Positions 16,013-25,100 of a DNA stretch of 34,167 bases are shown in pieces. The notes below the pieces were generated by a model. That model had not been told where the DNA came from. It saw only the letters and a program-made list of their open reading frames with translations, and searched no databases. The stretch's first letter is position 1, and the number at the start of each line of letters is the position of its first letter. Position numbers and translations under genes: made by a program. Source of the stretch: Gemmatimonadaceae bacterium (GTDB lineage: Bacteria > Gemmatimonadota > Gemmatimonadetes > Gemmatimonadales > Gemmatimonadaceae). Where the stretch lies: positions 1 through 34,167 of the forward strand of contig JAICYT010000016.1 in NCBI GenBank assembly GCA_025934075.1. The letters are read 5' to 3'.

Positions 16013-16252
16013 TGGGCGCAAGCGGAGTTCTTCCGTTAGTTGTCCGTTTAGTCCGTTTGTGTCCGTATCTCATCGTTATGGCCTACGCAGCGCGAAATAG
16101 GTGAGCGCCACGCAACGCTCTCGCAGACTGCCGCTCGGGCAAGTCATAACAAATTGGGAGGACGGAATTGACGGATTGAACGGACACTAACGGAGATTGC
16201 ATGCGAGTAGTCGTGCTGAAACAATCATGCGTTTTGTTGCGGAGCTATCGTC
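16013..16252. other. Intergenic region between GH10 relic and CE15 gene
   Basis: These 240 bases contain no convincing gene. Most of it is the inverted-repeat element at 16031-16194. The remaining 58 bases hold a short upstream reading frame (16227-16256) and the ribosome-binding site GGAG at 16241-16244 for the CE15 gene. I see no strong sigma-70 promoter, although the esterase would need one if it is not read through from upstream. Confidence 0.5.
16031..16194. repeat. MITE-like element with imperfect terminal inverted repeats
   Basis: The left end (16031-16066) reads TTCCGTTAGTTGTCCGTTTA and on, made of four near-copies of TCCGTTT spaced about 10 bases. The right end (16162-16194), read on the other strand, begins TCCGTTAGTGTCCGTTCAAT and continues the same way. 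The two ends therefore form an imperfect inverted repeat of about 35 bases. Further in, GTTATG (16075-16080) faces CATAAC (16145-16150), extending the symmetry. It has no coding capacity and is about 164 bases long, all consistent with a non-autonomous mobile element or a large dispersed palindrome. No clear target-site duplication was found by eye. Confidence 0.6.
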
Positions 16253-16256
16253 ATGA
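16227..16256 (+). other. Possible nine-codon leader ORF overlapping the CE15 start
   Basis: ATG 16227 opens a nine-codon frame (MRFVAELSS) whose stop TGA shares an ATGA with the CE15 start codon at 16253. Such an arrangement can couple translation. A chance match is quite possible at this length, and no strong ribosome-binding site precedes it. Confidence 0.2.
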
Positions 16257-18538
16257 TCAGTCGTAGTTCGTGGACTCGCAAGTCGTTATCGATGGTGCTC
16301 GCGCTGGCGATCGCCGCCGGGCCTACTTATGCACAGCAAGGCGCTATCCCCGCGCCAAAGAATTGGACTGCCACCGAAGATCATCAACAGATGATGGAGC
16401 AGCTCGGCATCAAGGCGCTTCGTCCGGGGCCGAGCGGCAACGAGCAGGACGCGAATCACGCGAACTACGACGAGACGAAGGCAAATCCGTTTCCGCTGCT
16501 GCCCGACGTGCTCACGCTCAGGAGCGGACGAAAGATCACACGCGCGGAGCAGTGGCCGCAGCGACGCGCCGAGATCGTCGAAGACTTCGAGCGTGAGGTG
16601 TATGGTCGCATCCCCAGGAACGTGCCGAAGGTGACGTGGACCGTCACCGCATCAGACACTGGGACTGTTGGCGGAAGGAAGGTGGTCGGAAAGCAATTGA
16701 CCGGGCACGTCGACAACTCTTCATATCCGCTCATCGACGTCGATATCGCGATGACGCTGGTCGTTCCCGCCAACGCACAGGATGCGGTGCCGGTGATGAT
16801 GATGTTCAGAGGCGGTAGTCTTGCTCAGGCGCTCGGTCGTCCTGCCCCGCCGGGAATGGGTCGAGGCGGTTTCACAGCGCCGCCGCCCGCACCAGGAAGC
16901 GATGCGCCAGCGACAGAGCAGCTCCTCGTCGACGGTTGGGGTTATGCCTTCATCAATCCCGTGAGTATTCAGGCAGACAACGGTGCTGGCCTCACGAGGG
17001 GAATCATTGGCCTGGTGAACAAAGGTCAACCGCGGAAGCCGGATGACTGGGGTGCACTGCGCGCTTGGGGCTGGGGCGCATCGCGCGCGCTAGACTATCT
17101 CGAGAGCGATCGCGCGGTGAACGCCAAGCGCGTTGGAATCGAAGGCGTATCGCGCTATGGAAAGGCCGCGTTGGTGACGATGGCGTTCGACGAACGCTTC
17201 GCGCTCGTACTCATCGGATCGTCGGGCGAAGGCGGCGCGAAGCTTCACCGCCGCAATTGGGGCGAAGCGGTCGAGAGTCTCACCGGATCTGGTGAGTATC
17301 ACTGGATGGCTGGAAACTTCCTCAAGTACGGCGCGAGCGACGCCACCTTCGGCAGCAAGAACGCGGCTGACATCCCAGTCGACTCGCATGAGCTGATTGC
17401 GCTCTGCGCGCCGCGTCTCACGTTCGTCAGCTACGGCGTGCCGGAGAAGGGCGACGCGAAATGGCTCGATCATCAAGGCAGCTTCATGGCCGCCGTCGCC
17501 GCTGGTCCGGTGTTCCGCCTGCTCGGCGCAAGAGACCTCGGCGCATCCGGCGATTACAACACGGAGAAGATGCCGCCGGTGAATGTTGGCCTTCTCGACG
17601 GTCAGCTTGCGTGGCGGCAACACGATGGCGGCCATACCGACGCACCGAACTGGAAATACTTCATTCGGTGGGCGGACGGATTCTTCAAGCGCTCGTACAC
17701 GCCAGCGCCCCCGGTGCCGGCATCGGTCGCGGGTCAACCGGCGACTCAAGAAGTGCAGCGCGCCGACAAGCCAACTCCGCGCACCGACGCCAACTCGATG
17801 CTCGCGCATGAGCAGCTTCTCGCAAAGCGCACGCAGGGGAAGATCGACGTGTACGTCGAGGGGAATTCGATCGCTCGCCGGTGGGGTGCGACGGACTATC
17901 CGCAGTTCCTCGCGAATTGGAACGCCAACTTCTTTGGATGGAACGCGGCCGACTTCGGATGGGGAGCGGACCGCATCCAGAACATGTTGTGGCGCGTGCA
18001 GAACGGTGAGCTCGATGGCGTCAATCCAAAAGTCATCGTCATCCTCGGCGGCACGAACAACGTCGGCACGCGGCCGGGTGGCGACGAGAAGATCGCCGAC
18101 ATCACGCGCGGCATCAAAGCCTTGATCGACCTTTGTCGCAGCAAGGCGCCCGACGCGACGATCATCCTGACGGCGATCTTCCCGCGCAACGATAACATGG
18201 CGGTCGTCCCGGAGATCAACCGTATCAATGAGAACATCTCGCATTTCGCCGACGGCAAGACCATTCGCTACATCAACGTCAACGACAAACTCGCGGACAA
18301 AGACGGCAAGTTGTTCGACGGCATGATGGGAGGCGACAAGCTGCACCCGGCGCTCAAAGGCTACCAGGTTTGGGCGGATGCGCTCAAGCCGTTGTTGCGG
18401 GAGCTGCTCGGGCCGCCGGCGACGACCGATCAGGCGCCGCCGCCGACGGGCGACCCGAGCGCGAAGAAGCTAGGCAGCGTTCTAGAACTCGAAACAGCCG
18501 CTATTGGCTCTTCCCCGCTACGTTCACTGTCGTATTGA
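16253..18538 (+). CDS. Secreted two-domain esterase: CE15 glucuronoyl esterase plus SGNH/GDSL esterase
   Basis: This 761-residue exported protein has a Sec signal (MISRSSWTRKSLSMVLAL to TYAQQ) and GGAG 8 bases before ATG 16253. Residues about 75-480 are a CE15 domain. GVSRYGKAALVTMAFDERF carries nucleophile Ser300, GSSGEGGAKLHRRNWGE carries candidate acid Glu326, and DGGHTDAPNWKYF carries His461. CE15 enzymes cleave the ester between lignin and 4-O-methylglucuronate on xylan. After a Pro/Thr linker (about 482-512), residues about 530-720 are an SGNH hydrolase. It has VYVEGNSIARRWG (Ser539, GNS instead of the usual GDS), VILGGTNN and GDKLHPA (Asp695, His698). That domain could deacetylate xylan. 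The C-terminal tail is low-complexity, and its final 38 bases overlap the convergent GH3 gene. The two activities in one chain fit glucuronoxylan debranching. Confidence 0.9.
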   Translation: MISRSSWTRKSLSMVLALAIAAGPTYAQQGAIPAPKNWTATEDHQQMMEQLGIKALRPGPSGNEQDANHANYDETKANPFPLLPDVLTLRSGRKITRAEQWPQRRAEIVEDFEREVYGRIPRNVPKVTWTVTASDTGTVGGRKVVGKQLTGHVDNSSYPLIDVDIAMTLVVPANAQDAVPVMMMFRGGSLAQALGRPAPPGMGRGGFTAPPPAPGSDAPATEQLLVDGWGYAFINPVSIQADNGAGLTRGIIGLVNKGQPRKPDDWGALRAWGWGASRALDYLESDRAVNAKRVGIEGVSRYGKAALVTMAFDERFALVLIGSSGEGGAKLHRRNWGEAVESLTGSGEYHWMAGNFLKYGASDATFGSKNAADIPVDSHELIALCAPRLTFVSYGVPEKGDAKWLDHQGSFMAAVAAGPVFRLLGARDLGASGDYNTEKMPPVNVGLLDGQLAWRQHDGGHTDAPNWKYFIRWADGFFKRSYTPAPPVPASVAGQPATQEVQRADKPTPRTDANSMLAHEQLLAKRTQGKIDVYVEGNSIARRWGATDYPQFLANWNANFFGWNAADFGWGADRIQNMLWRVQNGELDGVNPKVIVILGGTNNVGTRPGGDEKIADITRGIKALIDLCRSKAPDATIILTAIFPRNDNMAVVPEINRINENISHFADGKTIRYINVNDKLADKDGKLFDGMMGGDKLHPALKGYQVWADALKPLLRELLGPPATTDQAPPPTGDPSAKKLGSVLELETAAIGSSPLRSLSY

Positions 18539-21134
18539 GACGCAAGTCGGCCGACGACGATCCAACTTGGAGACGTACCAGCTCCGGTTCCACGACCCAA
18601 CCGTGCGTATCGGGATTCCAGTAGGCCAATGATGCGGCGGTAAGTGGCAACGTGACGGTGCGGGTTTCGCCAGGCGCCAGCGTGATGCGCTGATAGCCGC
18701 GTAGGTCTTCCTTGGGCCGAGCGACCTTCGAGCCCACGTGCTGAACGTACAGCTGGACGACTTCGTCGCCCGCGCGCTTTCCGGTATTCGTGACGTCGAC
18801 GCTGACGGTGATCTGTCCGTCGCCCGCGAGCTGCGATGCACTCGTGCGCAGATTCTTGTAGGCGAACGTCGTGTAGCTCAGACCGTGTCCGAACGCGTAG
18901 AGCGGTGTTCCCTCGAAGAATCGATAGGTGCGACCAGCCATTCGATAGTCATCAAAGGCCGGCAGGTCATTCACACTTTTGTAATAGGTCACAGGCAGGC
19001 GACCGCCGGGATTGTAGTCGCCGAACAGCACGTTGGCGATCGCCGTCCCTGCCGCCTGACCAGGATACCACGCCTCGACGATGGCGGGAACGTGCTCCTG
19101 CGCCCAGTTGACTGACAGCGCGCTGCCGTTGAGCAGCACGAGCACAGTCGGCTTACCAAGAGACGCGATGCGCTCGAGCAATGCTTCTTGAGGCGCCGGA
19201 AGATCCAAGCTCGTTCGATCGCCGCCGCGGAATCCCGGTACTTGTACGGGCATCTCTTCGCCCTCGAGACGAGCCGTGAGTCCCAAGAACATCACGATGG
19301 CGTCGGCCTGTCGCGCGATCTTCATCGCGTCGGACTCGAGCGTCTCGTGCGGCGGCGACCAAAGCAACTGGAGTTGCGCGTCGCCGTAAGTCTCCTGCCC
19401 ATCGACGCGAATCCGATACGCTCGTCCACCCTCGAGGTGCATTGGCTCACTCTGCGCCAGACGCGGATCGGGAAACTCGCGATCGTGTGTCGGATAGACC
19501 GAACGAATGACGAGGCTGTCGTCCAGATACAACGCGAACTTCACTGTTCCGATCAGGCCGAGTCGATACGTGCCCGTGTGCGGCGGGCGAAACGTCCCGG
19601 TCCATCGCACGCCGAAGTCGTCGACGTTCATGTCGCGACGCGGCGCGCCTTCATGCCAGTTCGCATCGAGCGTCGTATCGACCGCACTGAACAGCGGAGC
19701 GCCGGTCATGGCGTTGCTGCTGAAGTAGTCGACGCTCAGACCGCGCTTGCCATCTCGTGTTCGGAGCGCGGTCGGAGGAACGACGTCGAGCACTGGGAAC
19801 CCTTCCGCGAGGTCGGCGCCGCGAGCATAAAGGACACGCGTACCTTTGGACACTGCCTCGCGAATTCCACGCAGCGGCGTGACTGGATCTGCGGGAAGAC
19901 CGTTGTAGTTCCCCAGCAACATTCTCCACTGGTCCGAGTTCGGACCAATCACTGCGATGGTGCCGAGGTTCTTCTTGAGCGGAAGAACACCGCCGCGATT
20001 CTTGAGCAGCACCATCGATTCACGCGCAATGCGGAGCGCGAGCTCGCGGTTCGCAGGTTGATCCAGCGTCGAGATCGGAATTTGCGCCCAGCGCACTGAC
20101 TCCGGCGGATCGAACATGCCGAGCTTGAACCGCGCGAGAAACAGGCGCGTCACCGAGGTATCGATCTCGGCCTCTGTGATCAATCCCTGTTTCACGGCGT
20201 CCACGAGATTCGGGTACACCTTTCCACAGTCGAGGTCCGTGCCGGTCTTTACGCCGAGCGCGGCGGCTTCGGCCGCGGTTTGGACGACCTTGTGCCGGAG
20301 ATACATGTCGTCGATCGCACCGCAGTCCGACACGACGTAGCCCGGGAACTGCCACTCACCGCGCAGAATGTTCTTGAGCAACATGTCGCTGCCGCAGGCC
20401 GCCTTGCCGTCGATTCTATTGTAGGCGCACATGAGCGAGTACGCTTTGCCTTCGCGAATGCCAGCCTCGAAGTGCGGTAGGTAGCTCTCGCGCAGATCGC
20501 GTTCGCTGACGACGGCGTCGAACGTGTGGCGCTCCGGCTCTGGTCCACTGTGCACCGCGAAATGTTTCACCGTCGCGATGGTCTTGAAGTATTTTGGGTC
20601 GTCGCCCTGGAGTCCGCGAATGAATTGCACGGCAAGACGTCCGGTGAGAAACGGATCTTCGCCATACGTCTCCTGACCGCGCCCCCATCGCGGATCGCGG
20701 AAGAGATTGATGTTCGGCGACCAGAACGTGAGGCCTTGATATCGTTGATGCGTTCCCGTTCGCAGATACTCGTGATGCTTGGCGCGCGCCTCGTCGGAGA
20801 TGACCGTCGCCATCTTGAAGATGGCGCTGTCGTCCCATGTGGCGGCGAGCCCGATCGCTTGCGGAAATACCGTCGCGAGACCAGAGCGTGCCACGCCGTG
20901 CAATGCCTCGTTCCACCAGTTGTATTCCGGAACGTTGAGTCGAGGAATCGCCGGCGCGACGTCCTTCATCTGCGAGACCTTTTCCTCGAGCGTCATGCGT
21001 CCGACGAGATCCTTGACACGCGCGTCAAACGCGAGCGACGGATTCAAATAGTCCGGAGACGTTCGTTGCGCATGAAGGTTCGCGGCAAGCGCACAGACCG
21101 TGGCGGCAAGGCCGAGTTGGACGAGAATGCGCAT
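18501..21134 (-). CDS. Secreted GH3 beta-xylosidase with PA14 insertion
   Basis: This 877-residue exported GH3 enzyme has signal peptide MRILVQLGLAATVCALAANL with likely cleavage after HAQ. YNWWNEALHGVAR (71-83) is characteristic of the beta-xylosidase branch. NLFRDPRWGRGQETYGED, KHFAVHSG and YVVSDCGAIDD (nucleophile Asp270) complete the barrel. In the second half, a PA14 domain is inserted (about 470-610; GVRWTGTFRPPHTGTYRLGL, LYLDDSLVI), a module thought to bind carbohydrate and restrict the active site. GFRGGDRTSLDLPAPQEALL precedes the fibronectin-III-like end (YAFGHGLSYTTF). It should release xylose from xylo-oligomers in the periplasm or outside the cell, in contrast to the signal-less GH3 at 9874. 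It is the last gene of the minus-strand run, 20 bases after galM. Confidence 0.94.
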   Translation of the reverse strand: MRILVQLGLAATVCALAANLHAQRTSPDYLNPSLAFDARVKDLVGRMTLEEKVSQMKDVAPAIPRLNVPEYNWWNEALHGVARSGLATVFPQAIGLAATWDDSAIFKMATVISDEARAKHHEYLRTGTHQRYQGLTFWSPNINLFRDPRWGRGQETYGEDPFLTGRLAVQFIRGLQGDDPKYFKTIATVKHFAVHSGPEPERHTFDAVVSERDLRESYLPHFEAGIREGKAYSLMCAYNRIDGKAACGSDMLLKNILRGEWQFPGYVVSDCGAIDDMYLRHKVVQTAAEAAALGVKTGTDLDCGKVYPNLVDAVKQGLITEAEIDTSVTRLFLARFKLGMFDPPESVRWAQIPISTLDQPANRELALRIARESMVLLKNRGGVLPLKKNLGTIAVIGPNSDQWRMLLGNYNGLPADPVTPLRGIREAVSKGTRVLYARGADLAEGFPVLDVVPPTALRTRDGKRGLSVDYFSSNAMTGAPLFSAVDTTLDANWHEGAPRRDMNVDDFGVRWTGTFRPPHTGTYRLGLIGTVKFALYLDDSLVIRSVYPTHDREFPDPRLAQSEPMHLEGGRAYRIRVDGQETYGDAQLQLLWSPPHETLESDAMKIARQADAIVMFLGLTARLEGEEMPVQVPGFRGGDRTSLDLPAPQEALLERIASLGKPTVLVLLNGSALSVNWAQEHVPAIVEAWYPGQAAGTAIANVLFGDYNPGGRLPVTYYKSVNDLPAFDDYRMAGRTYRFFEGTPLYAFGHGLSYTTFAYKNLRTSASQLAGDGQITVSVDVTNTGKRAGDEVVQLYVQHVGSKVARPKEDLRGYQRITLAPGETRTVTLPLTAASLAYWNPDTHGWVVEPELVRLQVGSSSADLRLNTTVNVAGKSQ

Positions 21135-21154
21135 GGTGTGTCGGAGGCGGTGAG

Positions 21155-22168
21155 TTAGACGACCGAGAATCGATAGACGGTGCGCGACTGATACTCTTGT
21201 CCAGGCCGCAACACGGTCGAGGGAAAATGCGGATGGTTCGGCGAGTCCGGGAAGTGCTGCGTCTCCAACGCCAACGCTCCGTGCTGGACATATGCGTGAC
21301 CGCCTTTACCTGGTGGTCCGAGATGCGTCCCGTTTCCGCTGTAAAGCTGAAGCCCCGGCTCCGACGTGAACACCTCGAGCACTCGGCCGCTCCGCGGCTC
21401 GACTACGCGAGCGGCGAGCATTGGCTCCGCGCCATCGGCTCGATCGAGCACGAAGTTGTGATCGTATCCGCCGCCGATGCGTAGCTGTTCGTCGTCGTCG
21501 TGGATGCGCGCGCCGATCCTGTGCGGCGCGGTGAAATCGAACGGCGACCTCCGCACGTCACGGAGCTCGCCGGTTGGAATGAGCGTCGCGTCGACCGGAG
21601 TATATCGCGATGCAGCGAGCGTTAACTCGTGGTCGAGAATGTCGCCCGCGTCGTGGCCGGCAAGGTTGAAGTACAGATGCTGCGTGAGATTGACAACGGT
21701 GGGCTGGTCGGTGATTGCGCTGTAATCGATCGTTAACGCGTTGTCATCAGTGAGCGTGTAGGTCACGCGGGCGTGGAGCGTTCCAGGATATCCTTGATCA
21801 CCGGCCGGACTTCGATGGCAGAGTACTGCGCCGGCACACCCTGGGTTTCGAAACGGTGCGACGCGCCATTCGACTTTATCAAATCCGCACGGCCCACCAT
21901 GCAGCTGATTGCGCCCGTCGTTCAGCGGCAAGACGTACTCCGCGCGGTCGAGCGTAAATCTCCCGTTCGCCATGCGGTTGGCGAACCGTCCAATGAGTGC
22001 CCCGAAGTATCGTGTGTCGCGCTCGTACTCCGCGAGCGTGTCGTAGCCTGGGGTGACATCGGCAAGCTTGCCGGATCGATCCGGAACGAGCAGCGAAACG
22101 ATTGCTCCACCCCGAGCAATGAAGCGCACCTCCATTCCGGACGTATTCTTCAGCGCGAGCGCATCCAT
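21155..22168 (-). CDS. galM: Aldose 1-epimerase (mutarotase)
   Basis: This 337-residue galactose-mutarotase-like enzyme interconverts alpha and beta anomers of aldoses. The start is ATG 22168, which overlaps the stop of the GH115-GH43 gene as TGATG, a sign of translational coupling. The open frame to 22279 is only read-through of the upstream gene's shadow. Family blocks are all present: ARGGAIVSLLVPD, GALIGRFANRMANGRF, LHGGPCGFDKVEW (His90), NLTQHLYFNLAGH (His164), GYDHNFVL, and ALETQHFPDSPNHP with the catalytic base Glu302. No signal peptide is seen, so it is probably cytoplasmic. In this locus it would equilibrate the xylose or arabinose anomers released by the retaining and inverting hydrolases around it. 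Confidence 0.95.
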   Translation of the reverse strand: MDALALKNTSGMEVRFIARGGAIVSLLVPDRSGKLADVTPGYDTLAEYERDTRYFGALIGRFANRMANGRFTLDRAEYVLPLNDGRNQLHGGPCGFDKVEWRVAPFRNPGCAGAVLCHRSPAGDQGYPGTLHARVTYTLTDDNALTIDYSAITDQPTVVNLTQHLYFNLAGHDAGDILDHELTLAASRYTPVDATLIPTGELRDVRRSPFDFTAPHRIGARIHDDDEQLRIGGGYDHNFVLDRADGAEPMLAARVVEPRSGRVLEVFTSEPGLQLYSGNGTHLGPPGKGGHAYVQHGALALETQHFPDSPNHPHFPSTVLRPGQEYQSRTVYRFSVV

Positions 22169-25100
22169 CACTGCGGCGTTGCGGAGTAGGCGTACATACC
22201 GAAGAATGTCCCCACGAAACCGCCGGCCTTCTTGGTGCTGAGGATCGTGCCGTCGGCATCTCGCATGAGCGGCATCCACTCATTCGGGCGGGTCCCGTAA
22301 TAGAAATCATATCGTCCGCCGCGCGCGTCGATCTTGAGATACAAGGTCGCGTTGGCGGGAAGGTGCAGCGGCACGCTTGCGAGCACCGCGCCCGAATCCG
22401 GCGTCGCCTTTCCGTTATGCATCTCGAGCTGCACGACATTCTGTGATCCGCGACGTGTGATGCCGAGAAAGTAGTAATGGCTCTCATTCTGGAACGCCAC
22501 CATTCCCGCTTTGTCGCCAACCACGTTCGGCACGAAGACCATCGCTGTCGACGCCGACGCAATGAGATGCTGCTGACGACGCCCAACGAACGATGGCTGT
22601 GCCGGCTGGCCGATGTCGGCGTGCCGCGCGCGGATTGTCAGCCAGCCGGGTTTCGAGTCGAGATCGTACCAACGCTCGTGCGGTGTTCGCATGAGCGTCC
22701 AGTACGGGGCCAGGGACGGACCGTTGAAGTCTTCGCGGAGAGTGAAATTCCCGTTCATCGGGACGGGACTCGCGGCGTCGCGCGGAAGCTTCGGCGCATC
22801 GACCACGTATGGCACAGTCTGCGTGCCGGTCAGGATGATCGGCCAGCCATCGACCCAGTGCACGGGAAGCATGAATGTCTCGCGACCGATGTTGTACGTG
22901 TCGTCTTCATACGGACGAGTGCCGAGGAAGATGGCCCACCACTCGCCCGTCGGTGTCTCGACGAAATCGGCGTGACCTGTCGACGTGATTGGAAACGGTC
23001 GCGCCGGATCGAGATGTCGCTGGGTGAGAATCGGGTTGCCGGCAAAGGGCACGTACGGCCCCGTGGCGGAATCGCTGCGAAACACGACTTCCGAATGCTG
23101 GTCCGCAGTTCCGCCCTCGGCGCAAATGAGATAGTACTTGCCGTCGTGCTTGAGGATATGCGGCGCTTCGATCCAGATCGGTTTCTTCGAGAGATCGACG
23201 CCGCCGTTCACGATCACCGATCGCGGACCAACCAGCTTGTTCGTGGCGCGGTCGAACGCCTGAATCCAGATCGCGCGGTGACCGTTGTACAAAGGTTGGC
23301 CAACGGGCGGCCCATTGTTGATGACGTACGCTTTTCCGTTGTCATCGAAGAAGAACGATGGATCGATGCCGTCGATTTCAGGCAGCCAGATCGGATCGGA
23401 CCACGGGCCTGCCGGATCCTTCGCGGTCACGAAAAAATTGCCTCCGCGGTCGACGAGCGTGGTGATCATATAGTATGTGCCGGCGTACTCGCGGATCACG
23501 GGGGCGAAGATTCCGCGGGAGATACCAGCGCTGTCGACGTTGAGCTGGGACGGCCGGTCCAGCACGTGCCCGATCTGCGTCCAGTGGACGAGGTCTTTGC
23601 TGCGGAAGATCGGAACGCCCGGAAAGTACACGAAGCTCGAGTTGACGGCATAATAGTTGTCGCCGACGCGCGTGATGCTCGGATCAGGGTAGAAACCGGC
23701 GAAGATCGGGTTGAGGTATTGCGACGGCCCGGCCTTGAGTGTTTTGTAAATCGAGTCGCGTCCTTCGTACGTGAACCAGTCAAAGCGCGCTGATGTGGTC
23801 GTCCTCTGGCCAATCGTTGCGTTTGGACCGCCTACGTCACGATGGAAGCTTTCCGGTGGCCCGAAATAACTCTGTCCTATCGGTCGAGCTTCGATGACCA
23901 ACTTCTGAACGACGACGCCGGGATCGACTGCCCAAACCTCGAGTGTGTGTTCGCCGGCGTGCGCGAGTGCATGTTGGCTCGTTGCGACAATGATGTTGTC
24001 GGCGACGAACTTCTCCCACGTTCGAGTCGATGTATCGGACTGGATGTTGATGATCTGCGGCGCTTGATCATCGAAGGAAATCGCGTAGCGCAAACCATCC
24101 TTCGATCCGGAAAAGCTGAGCGTGGGTGCGAGATACGCGTCGACCTTTACCGCGCCACTATCGAACATGAACACACGATACTCGAGCCGTGCCGCACTGG
24201 GGCTCAGTGTTTGACTGGGCGCTGTCACTGGAGTTTCTGTCATCGCCGAGCCGGTGCGTCCGAGATCGGGTACGCGGAGCCAATTGATCGAGCCGGCGCT
24301 GACGGCCCGAGAGTAATGCTCGGCCTCCATGGAGACGTATCCGTCGCCTTCCACGAAGCCGGCGACTGCGTCAGGCCTCGGCGTCGCCGGATTGTTGATC
24401 ACGGCTTGAACGATGAATTTGCCGCCTGTCGCGCTGATCGTGATCGGTTGACGCTGTTGTCCAGTTGGCGCACGATTCCAATCGATCGATACCGCAACGC
24501 GCTGCTCCTTGTCCACCCGGCCGCGCGCGGGAGACACGATCAGCCACGGCTCGCCCGTCTGCACCGTGTAGTCAAATGGAGTCTGACCCCGATTGTAGAT
24601 GTCGAGATGGTATGTCTGTCGTTGGTACGGATCGAAGCCCGGCAACGTGGGCTCGCGCGAGATCATGCCGGCGCCGTTTGGCGAAGCGAATGGACCGCCG
24701 CGTCCCGAGCCGCGAACGAATGTGGGGCGGTTCTGTTCGACGATCGCAACGCCCATATCGGCCGCGACAGGCAACTGAATCACGTCGACGCGCGGCATTA
24801 CGTTGCGTGGCGGCTCTTGCCAATACGTGTAACCGATATGCGTCTGATCCATCATGTGATCCCACTTTCCGCCGGCGAGTTGCGTGTTGTACCGACGAGA
24901 GATCTCCGCGTCCCGTTCGAACAGAAGACGCGCGCTGTCGGCCAGGTCATTGGTCATCGCGCGACCTTGCAGCGCGTACAGGTGATTCTTCGCGACGGTG
25001 ACGTACAAGTCGTTCAGATTGGACGCGGCCTCGATCGGGTGAAGCACCAGCTCGTAAAACGCGTCGCGAGTATTAGCTGGCAGCGCTGTTGAAAGTGCCT

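Noticed and set aside
17090..18346. A 418-codon minus-strand frame opposite the CE15-SGNH gene
   Set aside because: Antisense shadow; the plus strand carries two complete catalytic domains.
23842..25092. A 416-codon plus-strand frame opposite the GH115-GH43 gene (with others at 22477-23793 and 25669-26058)
   Set aside because: The low-complexity Arg/Val/Asp composition mirrors the real gene's codon bias; no recognisable domain or ribosome-binding site.
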